This document shows, piece after piece, positions 5,485-12,787 of a DNA stretch of 14,177 nucleotides (within the stretch, counting starts at the first letter, position 1; the number at the start of each line of letters is the position of its first letter). Source of the DNA: an uncultured beta proteobacterium (lineage in GTDB: Bacteria > Pseudomonadota > Gammaproteobacteria > Burkholderiales > Rhodocyclaceae); the NCBI GenBank assembly GCA_903930395.1, contig CAIYYE010000625.1, positions 1 through 14,177 on the forward strand. The letters are read 5' to 3'. The notes under the pieces were generated by a model. That model made no database searches and was not told where the DNA came from. It saw only the letters and a program-made list of their open reading frames with translations. The translations under genes were made by a program, and so were the position numbers.

Positions 5485-7143
5485 ATGACCCAGATGCAGA
5501 GCGATCAGGAAAGCGGTCGCGTTCGCCTTTTTCACGCCAGTCTGGTCTGGCCGCTGCAACTTCAGCCCATGGAGACAACCGGGAGCGCGGGACGGCATTG
5601 GGAGGTTTTCGAGACGCGCAGCGAAACCCATCCCTGGCGCCGTATCGACGACGAGTTCATGGAAGACGCCAGTCAGTTCGAGGAGCGTCATTACCGGGAG
5701 TTTGTCTCCTTCCTGCCCTATGTCCAGCGCTTTCTCTATGGTGAAGGACGTTCGCGCAATTCGTCATCGGATGACCCGCCGGGTAATTCGCCGATGCATG
5801 TCTTCCGGCGCAAGGATATCGCCAAGCTAAGGCTGACCCTGCGCAAGGGGCAGGTGCCAGTCGAGCTGAATATCGTGCATCTGGATCTCTATTTCTTCCA
5901 TGATCTGGATGTCGTTCAGCTCAATCTGGAAGTCCGGGGCAACGATCTGCCGCTGGAGACCGTACGCGACATCCTCTTTCGCTTCGGTCGTGCCTATCCC
6001 TCCGGCTGGGAAGAGAGCGGTGAAGGCTTGCACAACGTTCATCTGGCCGAGTGGATCGCCACTGACGGTCGGGTCGTGGCTTGTTCCGATGCGGCCAGGC
6101 GCGAGAAATACCTGAGCTATGTTTGCCAGCATCGCAGCCCGTGCATTTCCGAGCACTGGGCCAGCCTGCTGCGGCCGATGGTGCTGGCCCATTCCGACGA
6201 AGCGGGCGACTTGCGTTATCGCCTGATCGAATACCAGCGCATGCCGGTCATGGCTTTTCTCGGGGTCGACCAGCCGCGCACCCTGAGTCGCGAGGAGTGG
6301 GTGCGCATCGGCCTGGCCACCATGCTGCATCCGAACGAAACCTTGCCGATCAACGAGCCGAGCGTCATCGAGTTCGAAAAACGTTTCTGCCATGACCGCT
6401 TCTGGACGGACAGCGAGGCCGGGCCGAACACCCGTTTCATGTGCACCGGCAATGCCTTCACTGTCGTCGGCGACGCCGCTTTTCCATTTTTCATGGATGG
6501 CGAGCGCGGTGTGCTCGCCCAGTTCCGGCACCAATATTTTCTCGTTTTCCTGATTGCCCACCTGCATCGGGCATCCTTGCTGGCTTTCTCCGAGGTGCTC
6601 GTCGATGCGGTCAATGATCTCGACATCCGCGACGACAATTCGGTCCGCCGCTTCAAGCGCCGGATTCGCGCCAATTTCGAAACCTTCCTGCGCTTTACCC
6701 ACCGCTACTGGTTCCACGAACTTTCCGAGCGGCCGCACGTGCAGGCGATGTACCGGCTGTGTTCCAACCATTTGCGTAACGATGCGCTGTACGACGACGT
6801 CCGCGACGAAATCCGCGAAATGAGCCACTACCTCGACAGCGACTCGCAACGCCGGCAATCGAACACGGTCGTCCGCCTCACCGTGATCACCATACTGGGC
6901 CTGATCGCGACGGTGACCACCGGCTATTTCGGCATGAACATCATTCCCTTTGGCGATGGATCCATTCTTGAGCGCAGCCTGCACGGGCTGATTGCGACCT
7001 CGGGTTTCGTCATGCTGGTGCTTTTTGCGGTCGCCAAGTCGAAACGCCTGTCCGATTTTCTTGAGGCCATGTCCGATGAACGGCTGACACTCGGGGGCAA
7101 GTTCCGGGCATTGTGGGGTGTGATCGGCAAGACGGAACGCTGA
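5485..7143 (+). CDS. Divergent CorA-like divalent cation transporter with a large N-terminal region
   Basis: From the ATG at 5485 the protein has 552 residues; the frame is also open to an ATG at 5458 (561 residues), and further back into the preceding terminator, which is implausible. The last 100 residues carry the CorA architecture: a charged helix (DEIREMSHYLDSDSQRRQS), a hydrophobic segment (about 460-482) ending GYFGMN (480-485), a short loop, a second hydrophobic segment (about 500-517), then a basic tail. CorA proteins are pentameric Mg2+/Co2+/Ni2+ channels whose pore entrance is the GMN loop, so transport at the inner membrane is the best guess. CorA is usually 310-370 residues; the first 370 or so here are soluble-looking and unlike a standard CorA domain to my eye. 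The acidic loop after GMN is changed (IIPFGDG), so ion choice may differ. It could be a regulated or repurposed relative. Confidence 0.72.
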   Translation: MTQMQSDQESGRVRLFHASLVWPLQLQPMETTGSAGRHWEVFETRSETHPWRRIDDEFMEDASQFEERHYREFVSFLPYVQRFLYGEGRSRNSSSDDPPGNSPMHVFRRKDIAKLRLTLRKGQVPVELNIVHLDLYFFHDLDVVQLNLEVRGNDLPLETVRDILFRFGRAYPSGWEESGEGLHNVHLAEWIATDGRVVACSDAARREKYLSYVCQHRSPCISEHWASLLRPMVLAHSDEAGDLRYRLIEYQRMPVMAFLGVDQPRTLSREEWVRIGLATMLHPNETLPINEPSVIEFEKRFCHDRFWTDSEAGPNTRFMCTGNAFTVVGDAAFPFFMDGERGVLAQFRHQYFLVFLIAHLHRASLLAFSEVLVDAVNDLDIRDDNSVRRFKRRIRANFETFLRFTHRYWFHELSERPHVQAMYRLCSNHLRNDALYDDVRDEIREMSHYLDSDSQRRQSNTVVRLTVITILGLIATVTTGYFGMNIIPFGDGSILERSLHGLIATSGFVMLVLFAVAKSKRLSDFLEAMSDERLTLGGKFRALWGVIGKTER

Positions 7144-7153
7144 AGTCTTGCAG

Positions 7154-7178
7154 ATTGACCGATAAATTGGTCAATTTT
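7154..7178 (+). terminator. Inverted repeat after the CorA-like gene, weak terminator or operator
   Basis: ATTGACC (7154-7160) and GGTCAAT (7169-7175) are perfect 7-bp arms around an eight-base centre, followed by only a few T residues and then CCCC. It begins 11 nt after the CorA-like stop and lies about 65 nt before the next gene. The low GC stem and short U-run make it a poor terminator; its position before the binding-protein gene also suits an operator. Confidence 0.4.
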
Positions 7179-7239
7179 CCCCTTGTCGGAATTACTATAC
7201 GTCGGTCTGCCAAAAGGGCTTCAAGCTGAGAGGATGTCG

Positions 7240-8076
7240 ATGCGTTTCAAGTTTTTGCTTGGTTTCTCGATCGCTCTGCTTTCCGGCATCTTCAATATGC
7301 CGGGTGCAGCGGAGAATCAGGCCGCATTCCGTATCGGTATCGCACCGCATACCAGTGCGCGTGTCATTGTCGAGATGTATCAGCCCTTGCGCATCTATCT
7401 CGAGAATGCCCTTGGCAGGCCAGTCGAAATCGTCACGGCAGGCGACTTTACGGAATTTGCCCGGCGCGGCCTTCAGCAGCAATATGACCTGTCGGTGACG
7501 ACAGGTCATCAGGCCCGCCTGTTTGAAGCGGATGCCGGCTATCTGCCCCTGATGACTTACAAGACCGATTTCAAGGCTGTCTTTCTGGTGGCCAGCAACA
7601 GCTCATACCATGAGCCCCGGGATCTCGCCAACAGTACGGTCATCGGACTGTCGCCATCGTCTTTGGTCACCATCTGGGGGCAGCACTGGCTGCATCGCAA
7701 TGCGGTTGCCAACGTCAATATCCGCTATGTCAGTGCCTCGGACAGTGTGGCGCAACTGGTATTGAACGGCGAGGGCGCAGCCGGCATGACCTCGCTGGCC
7801 AACTATCAGAACCTGCAGCCCGCCGTTCGTGACCGCTTGCGCATCCTGAACGAAAGTTTGCCGCTGGTCGGTCGCGTCTACCTGCTCAACAAGCGCCATG
7901 CCGCCATGAAGGAGAGGATAAATTCCCTCTTGTGGGCATTTGCCGAAACGCCGGAGGCCCAGCAGTATTTCCAGAAGTACAAGCTTGTCGGATACCGGAA
8001 GCTCGATTCCCGGGAGCTTGTCGAAATGACGCCGTATGCCAATGAGGTCAGGCAGGCCCTCAAGCAAATCAAATGA
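7240..8076 (+). CDS. PhnD-like periplasmic substrate-binding protein, probable co-receptor of the adjacent kinase
   Basis: The ATG at 7240 gives 278 residues; AGAGG lies six bases upstream, which favours it over the ATG at 7234. Residues 1-24 form a signal peptide (MRFKFLLGFSIALL, then PGAA), so the protein is exported. The mature part begins FRIGIAPHTSARVIVEMYQP (30-49), the opening strand and helix of the phosphate/phosphite/phosphonate-binding (PhnD, TctC-like fold) family. It continues with YDLSVTTGHQA (82-92), a hinge region around LVASNSSYHEPRDLANSTVIGL and GEGAAGMTSLANYQ (177-190). No permease or ATPase gene follows. Instead a hybrid sensor kinase starts 19 nt downstream, so the likely role is to bind a small ligand and present it to the kinase. 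The ligand is unknown; the family includes binders of many oxyanions. Confidence 0.85.
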   Translation: MRFKFLLGFSIALLSGIFNMPGAAENQAAFRIGIAPHTSARVIVEMYQPLRIYLENALGRPVEIVTAGDFTEFARRGLQQQYDLSVTTGHQARLFEADAGYLPLMTYKTDFKAVFLVASNSSYHEPRDLANSTVIGLSPSSLVTIWGQHWLHRNAVANVNIRYVSASDSVAQLVLNGEGAAGMTSLANYQNLQPAVRDRLRILNESLPLVGRVYLLNKRHAAMKERINSLLWAFAETPEAQQYFQKYKLVGYRKLDSRELVEMTPYANEVRQALKQIK

Positions 8077-8095
8077 TCTATCCCGCCAAAATCTG

Positions 8096-10381
8096 ATGAA
8101 ACTCGCTTTCTGGAAAACCTTGCGGGGTCGCCTGTTGCTTTTGGCTTTGCTGGTCGAAGCTACCATGTTGTTTTTTCTCATCAGCAACAGTCTGCGTTTG
8201 TTGCGTGACCGTATGGGTGAGCAGGCCAAAGTTCAGGCCGAACAGATTGCGCCGATTCTCAACGCGGCGCTGGTCGCGCCGCTGGCTCAGTCCGATTACG
8301 CGACCGTACAGGCTGTCCTTGACGAAAGTCATTCGGCAAAAGGCATCAGCTATCTGGCAGTCATCGATGCTCGGGGTAAGGTGGTGGCGATTTCCGGCTG
8401 GTCGCGCGATCAGCCATTGCCGGTACCGGATGAGCGCTTTGATCTTGATGTCACGGAGAAAACGCCACGCTATGACGTTGAACGCCCGATCAAGCTGTCA
8501 GGTCAACGCCTCGGTACACTTCATTTTGGTCTGGACCTGACAGAAATCATTGCGGCCCGACACGATCTGCTCATTCAGGGGCTGGGCATCGCCGGCGGAG
8601 AACTCCTGCTTTCCGCAGCGCTTCTGGCCTTCCTGGGGCTGCTCATCACCCGGCAGCTTTCCGTCCTGACCCAGGCCAGCCGCGAGGTGGCCGAAGGCAA
8701 GCTGACACCGCCACCGGTACCCGAGGGCGATGATGACGTCGGTCGTCTGGGCGCAGCGTTCAATGCCATGTCACGGGCCGTCGCAGAGCGTGTCCGGCTG
8801 TTGACCGAAGCCGGCAACCAGATGTCCGAACTGGCCGAGGCCAGCCAGCTCGAACATGCGCGTCTGGATGCCTTGCTCTCTGCCATGGAGTTTGGTGTTC
8901 TCTTTTCAGACAAGCGGGATAGCGTTGTCTACACAAATCATGCGTTTGCCACGCTTTGGCATCTGGAAGATTTTTCTGCCCTCTCGCGTGGCCTTCCCCT
9001 GACGGTACTGCTCACCCGTTTGGCGCCACTCTTCAGCCATGGTGAGGAGTGGCAAAAAGACAGCGGGAACATGACGCGCGAACTGGCCTTGTCCGACGGC
9101 AGGGTCCTGATGCTGCACCGGGTCGGTGTGCATGCGCCGAATCAGGAAATACTCGGGCAGTTGTGGATTTTCTCCGATGTCACCCGGGAGAAATTTGCGG
9201 CCCAGCAGCTGATTGCCGCCAAGGAGGCAGCCGAGGCTGCGACACAGGCCAAGGCGTCCTTTCTGGCCACCATGAGCCATGAAATCCGGACCCCGATGAA
9301 TGGCATCATCGGGATGATGCAGCTGGTCCTGGGGACAAAACTCGACGAGGAGCAACGGGAATACCTTCAACTCGCCCGATCATCCACCGACAGCTTGTTG
9401 AGGATCGTTAACGACATTCTGGACTTCTCCAAGATCGAGGCCGGAAAAATGGAGCTGGAAGTGATTCCCTTCGATCTGGGGCGACTCATCCGGGAAACAC
9501 TGGGGATACTCAATGCCTCCGCAGCGTCGCGCAACGTCCAGCTGGTCAGCGAGATTTCGCCATCGCTTGCGGGCAGTTTGCTGGGAGACCCGACGCGACT
9601 GCGCCAGATATTGACCAATCTGACGGCTAACGCGATCAAGTTCACCCGGGATGGGATCATCAAGGTCATCGTTCAGATTGGGGCCGACCGACCTGACGGC
9701 AAGGTGGACGTACAGATTTCGGTCACCGACAGCGGCATCGGCATTCCAGCCGAAAAGCTCGGCAGCATATTCCAGCCGTTTATCCAGGCCGACCACTCGA
9801 CGACCCGGAATTACGGGGGGACCGGGCTGGGCCTTGCCATCGTTTCGCATCTGGTCGGCTTGATGGGCGGCAGGATTTCCGCCGAGAGCACGCTGGGGCA
9901 GGGCAGTACTTTCCGTTTCAATGTTCTGCTGAAAAAAGCGGATGTGGCTCAAGCCGCATTGCCATCAAGCAAGCCCGCGGCTCAAGGTTTGCGGCCCCTG
10001 CGGATTTTGCTGGCGGAGGACAATCCGATCAACCAGAAGGTCGCCCTCGGGCTCCTGCGCAAACATGGGCATACCGTGCATCTTGTGACAAATGGCGAAG
10101 AGGCCGTGGCTGCCTATGTGGCCGATGCTCATGAGTTCGACGCCATTTTGATGGATATGCAGATGCCCAAGCTTGATGGTGTTGAAGCAACGCGGCAGAT
10201 CAGAGCTTGCGAGTTGTCCGGCCAGCACATCCCCATCATTGCTCTGACCGCAAACGCGAGCGGGGTGGATCGTGATACCTGCCTCGCTGCCGGGATGGAT
10301 GACTATGTCTCAAAGCCCTTCCAGATAGCCGAAGTGCTGGCGGTACTGGCGCGACGGGTCAAAGAGCGCCAGCCCGATTGA
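8096..10381 (+). CDS. Membrane hybrid histidine kinase with periplasmic sensor, HAMP, PAS-like and receiver domains
   Basis: From the ATG at 8096 the protein has 761 residues. Order: TM1 (about 11-31), periplasmic sensor of about 120 residues with a CACHE-like look ([18 protein letters not shown], 83-100), TM2 (about 161-184), HAMP (about 185-235), a PAS-like segment ending [14 protein letters not shown] (352-365), HisKA with phosphoacceptor His395 in [11 protein letters not shown], HATPase with Asn512, DSGIG (545-549) and GGTGLGL (574-580), then a receiver with EDN (641-643), phosphoacceptor Asp687 in LMDMQMP, Thr718 and Lys740-Pro. All key residues are present, so autophosphorylation and His-to-Asp relay are expected. 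No HPt domain or DNA-binding regulator is encoded here, so the output partner is elsewhere. The RBS is poor and coupling to the upstream gene is likely; an upstream in-frame ATG at 8036 overlaps that gene and is less likely. Confidence 0.95.
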   Translation: MKLAFWKTLRGRLLLLALLVEATMLFFLISNSLRLLRDRMGEQAKVQAEQIAPILNAALVAPLAQSDYATVQAVLDESHSAKGISYLAVIDARGKVVAISGWSRDQPLPVPDERFDLDVTEKTPRYDVERPIKLSGQRLGTLHFGLDLTEIIAARHDLLIQGLGIAGGELLLSAALLAFLGLLITRQLSVLTQASREVAEGKLTPPPVPEGDDDVGRLGAAFNAMSRAVAERVRLLTEAGNQMSELAEASQLEHARLDALLSAMEFGVLFSDKRDSVVYTNHAFATLWHLEDFSALSRGLPLTVLLTRLAPLFSHGEEWQKDSGNMTRELALSDGRVLMLHRVGVHAPNQEILGQLWIFSDVTREKFAAQQLIAAKEAAEAATQAKASFLATMSHEIRTPMNGIIGMMQLVLGTKLDEEQREYLQLARSSTDSLLRIVNDILDFSKIEAGKMELEVIPFDLGRLIRETLGILNASAASRNVQLVSEISPSLAGSLLGDPTRLRQILTNLTANAIKFTRDGIIKVIVQIGADRPDGKVDVQISVTDSGIGIPAEKLGSIFQPFIQADHSTTRNYGGTGLGLAIVSHLVGLMGGRISAESTLGQGSTFRFNVLLKKADVAQAALPSSKPAAQGLRPLRILLAEDNPINQKVALGLLRKHGHTVHLVTNGEEAVAAYVADAHEFDAILMDMQMPKLDGVEATRQIRACELSGQHIPIIALTANASGVDRDTCLAAGMDDYVSKPFQIAEVLAVLARRVKERQPD

Positions 10382-10408
10382 TCGGGGCCTCGGCGGCACA
10401 GGACCAAT

Positions 10409-10434
10409 AAAAAACCGGCCGAGGCCGGTTTTTT
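10409..10434. terminator. Bidirectional intrinsic terminator between kinase and fumarase genes
   Basis: AAAAAACCGGCC (10409-10420) and GGCCGGTTTTTT (10423-10434) are perfect inverted arms, so each strand has a GC stem followed by six T residues. It lies between the convergent kinase (stop 10381) and fumarase (stop 10453) genes and should end transcripts from both sides. Confidence 0.92.
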
Positions 10435-10452
10435 GTTGGGCAGTTTTGCCAA

Positions 10453-11985
10453 TCAGGCACTGACGGGAATCTTCCCGATCTTGATCTGCCATTCCTTCGG
10501 TCCGGTGTTATGCACACTGATGCCGGAGGAGTCGACGGCCACGGTGACCGGCATGTTTTCGACGTCGAACTCGTAGATGGCTTCCATCCCGAGATCGGCA
10601 AAGCCGACAACCTTGGCTGACTTGATCGCCTTGGCGACGAGGTAGGCGGCGCCGCCGACGGCCATCAGGTAGGCCGACTTGTTGTCCTTGATGGCTTCGA
10701 TGGCGACCGGGCCGCGTTCGGACTTGCCAATCATCGAGATGAGGCCGGTCTGTTCGAGCATCATGGGGGTGACCTTGTCCCTGCGGGTGCCGGTGGTCGG
10801 ACCGCCCGGCCCGACCACTTCGTCGCGCACCGGATCAACCGGGCCGACGTAGTAGATGACGCGGTTGGTGAAGTCGACCGGCAGCTTCTCGCCCTTGGCC
10901 AGCATGTCGGCAATGCGCTTGTGGGCGGCATCGCGGCCGGTCAGCATCTTGCCGTTGAGGAGCAGTTTCTGGCCCGGCTTCCAGGCAGCGACTTCTTCCT
11001 TGGTCAGGGTGTTGAGATTGACCTGGGTGGCCGACTTGAGGTCCGGCGTCCAGGTCACGGCCGGCCAGTCTTCCAGCTTCGGCACTTCAAGCTTGGCCGG
11101 GCCGGAGCCGTCGAGGTGGAAGTGGCAGTGACGCGTCGCGGCACAGTTGGGGACCAGGGCGACCGGCAGGTTGGCAGCGTGGCAGGGGTAATCCAGCACC
11201 TTGACGTCGAGCACGGTGGTCAGGCCGCCGAGGCCCTGAGCACCGACGCCCAGCGCGTTGATCTTTTCCATGAGTTCGAGGCGCAGTTCTTCCGGGCGCG
11301 TCAGTTTTGCACCAGTCGCCGCTTTCGCCTTCAGTTCGTGGATGTCGACCGGGGCCATGATCGATTCCTTGGCCAGCAGCATGGCCTTTTCCGGCGTACC
11401 GCCGATGCCGATGCCGATGATGCCGGGCGGGCACCAGCCGGCGCCCATTTCGGGAATCTTGTGGAGCACCCAGTCGACGAGGTCGTCGGACGGATTGAGC
11501 ATGGCGAACTTGGATTTGGCTTCCGAGCCACCGCCCTTGGCGGCGCAGATGACTTCAACGTGATGGCCGGGAACGATCTCGAAATGGACGACGGCCGGGG
11601 TGTTGTCCTTGGTGTTCTTGCGGGCGCCGGCGGGGTCGGCCAGCACCGAGGCGCGCAGCGGGTTGTCCGGGTTGCCGTAGGCGCGGCGGACGCCTTCGTC
11701 GATCATTTGCTGGATGCTCATGGTGGCATCCGGCCAGGTGACTTGCATGCCGACCTTGATGAAGACCATGCCGATACCGGTGTCCTGGCAGATCGGGCGA
11801 TGCCCTTCGGCGGACATGCGGGAATTGGTCAGGATCTGGGCGATGGCGTCCTTGGCGGCGGGGCTTTCTTCGCGCTCGTAGGCTTCGCCGAGGGCCTTGA
11901 TGTAATCGAGCGGGTGGTAGTAGCTGATGTACTGGAAGGCATCGGCAACAGACTGGATGAGGTCTTCTTGTTTGATGGCGGTCAT
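10453..11985 (-). CDS. Class I fumarate hydratase, iron-sulfur type
   Basis: The enzyme interconverts fumarate and malate in the TCA cycle using a labile [4Fe-4S] cluster. The 510 residues contain both halves of the class I fumarase fused in one chain. The N-terminal half has RPICQDTGIG (Cys66) and GAGWCPPGIIGIGIGG (Cys185); the 119-residue spacing equals that of two cluster cysteines in E. coli FumA as recalled. The third is probably Cys281 in PNCAATRHCHFHLDG. The C-terminal half has VGPGGPTTGTRRDKVTP (391-407) and ends with the HNTGPKEW segment. The start is the ATG at 11985, with GGAG six bases upstream; a TTG two codons earlier is in frame but unlikely. It follows the UPF0114 gene by 13 nt, so the two are probably cotranscribed. 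The class is oxygen-sensitive; many relatives also hold a class II enzyme. Confidence 0.95.
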   Translation of the reverse strand: MTAIKQEDLIQSVADAFQYISYYHPLDYIKALGEAYEREESPAAKDAIAQILTNSRMSAEGHRPICQDTGIGMVFIKVGMQVTWPDATMSIQQMIDEGVRRAYGNPDNPLRASVLADPAGARKNTKDNTPAVVHFEIVPGHHVEVICAAKGGGSEAKSKFAMLNPSDDLVDWVLHKIPEMGAGWCPPGIIGIGIGGTPEKAMLLAKESIMAPVDIHELKAKAATGAKLTRPEELRLELMEKINALGVGAQGLGGLTTVLDVKVLDYPCHAANLPVALVPNCAATRHCHFHLDGSGPAKLEVPKLEDWPAVTWTPDLKSATQVNLNTLTKEEVAAWKPGQKLLLNGKMLTGRDAAHKRIADMLAKGEKLPVDFTNRVIYYVGPVDPVRDEVVGPGGPTTGTRRDKVTPMMLEQTGLISMIGKSERGPVAIEAIKDNKSAYLMAVGGAAYLVAKAIKSAKVVGFADLGMEAIYEFDVENMPVTVAVDSSGISVHNTGPKEWQIKIGKIPVSA

Positions 11986-11998
11986 GCGCAACTCCGGG

Positions 11999-12535
11999 TC
12001 AGTGGTTTTTCTGGTATTGAAGAGCGAGGGTCTGGGTCATGGTTTTGTCTACCATTGCCATGGCCAGGGCGGAGAAAAGGAATACGACGTGGATGATGAC
12101 TTGCCACATCAGGGTATGTTCGGACAGGTTGCCGGCATTGATGAAGCTTTTCAGCAGATGAATCGACGAAATGCCGATGATGGCCGTCGATAGTTTGATC
12201 TTGAGGACGCCAGCATTGACGTGCGAGAGCCATTCCGGCTGGTCCGGGTGGTCATCGAGATCGAGGCGGGAAACAAAAGTTTCGTAGCCGCCGACGATGA
12301 CCATGACGAGCAGGTTGGCGATCATCACGACGTCGATCAGGCCGAGCACGGCGAGCATGATCTCGGCTTCGCTGATATGGGCCGCGTCGATGGCGTTATG
12401 GACGAGGTGGCTCAATTCGACCATGAACAGCCAGCAATAGACGATCTGGGCAACGATCAGGCCGAGGTATAGCGGGGCCTGAATCCAGCGGCTGGCAAAG
12501 ATGAAGGACTCGAGATATTTGATGGGCGAACTCAT
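11999..12535 (-). CDS. UPF0114 (YqhA-like) family inner membrane protein
   Basis: The 178 residues from the ATG at 12535 match the UPF0114 family in length (E. coli YqhA about 164) and in its marks: an opening [18 protein letters not shown] (9-26), a second helix region [24 protein letters not shown] (66-89), and [11 protein letters not shown] (123-133). Four hydrophobic segments are visible (about 20-40, 60-82, 107-128, 144-163). No function is established for the family as far as I know, and the sequence gives no catalytic motif. The frame is open further upstream to 12604 but with no conserved look. It is the first gene of a two-gene unit with fumarase. No strong RBS is seen. Confidence 0.9.
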   Translation of the reverse strand: MSSPIKYLESFIFASRWIQAPLYLGLIVAQIVYCWLFMVELSHLVHNAIDAAHISEAEIMLAVLGLIDVVMIANLLVMVIVGGYETFVSRLDLDDHPDQPEWLSHVNAGVLKIKLSTAIIGISSIHLLKSFINAGNLSEHTLMWQVIIHVVFLFSALAMAMVDKTMTQTLALQYQKNH

Positions 12536-12563
12536 TGTTGGAATCGTTTTATTGGGGAGCCGA

Positions 12564-12572
12564 AGTTTATCA
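12564..12572 (-). promoter_or_regulatory. Possible extended -10 for the UPF0114-fumarase unit
   Basis: TGATAAACT on the minus strand resembles an extended -10 (TGnTATAAT) and would start a transcript about 20-25 nt before the ATG at 12535. No -35 is evident. Weak, by-eye call. Confidence 0.2.
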
Positions 12573-12626
12573 CGCGACACCTGCGCTGCCCGAATCCCCG
12601 GCAATGCTGCGCCGCAGCGTGATTTC

Positions 12627-12652
12627 GTAAGGCCTTTGTAAGATTATGTAAG
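12627..12652 (+). repeat. Three phased GTAAG repeats upstream of acs
   Basis: GTAAG occurs at 12627-12631, 12638-12642 and 12648-12652, that is at 11 and 10 bp steps, about one helical turn each. CTTTGTAA (12634-12641), overlapping the second copy, recurs inverted as TTACAAAG (12709-12716). Such phased direct repeats are typical of sites bound by dimeric or tandem response regulators. They lie about 135-160 bp before the acs start and about 90-115 bp before the divergent UPF0114 gene, so either could be the target. The rest of 12536-12787 shows no other clear element; CATAAA at 12757-12762 is a loose -10 match for acs. Confidence 0.4.
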
Positions 12653-12787
12653 TCTAATGCCGCTTCAACGCTGGCGGGGGAGTCGGTTTTTCTCCAGCTT
12701 GCGCGGCTTTACAAAGTTCCTAGGGAAAACCTGGGATCCAATCGGTTGTTTCAACATAAATTGCGAAGTACCGCAGAGGAGAAGAAT

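Noticed and set aside
5827..6984. 385-codon open frame on the minus strand opposite the CorA-like gene
   Set aside because: The plus-strand frame has the FGMN signature and two terminal membrane helices; the antisense frame has neither motif nor RBS.
10921..12096. 391-codon open frame on the plus strand opposite fumarase
   Set aside because: Antisense shadow of a well-supported class I fumarase; no family resemblance.
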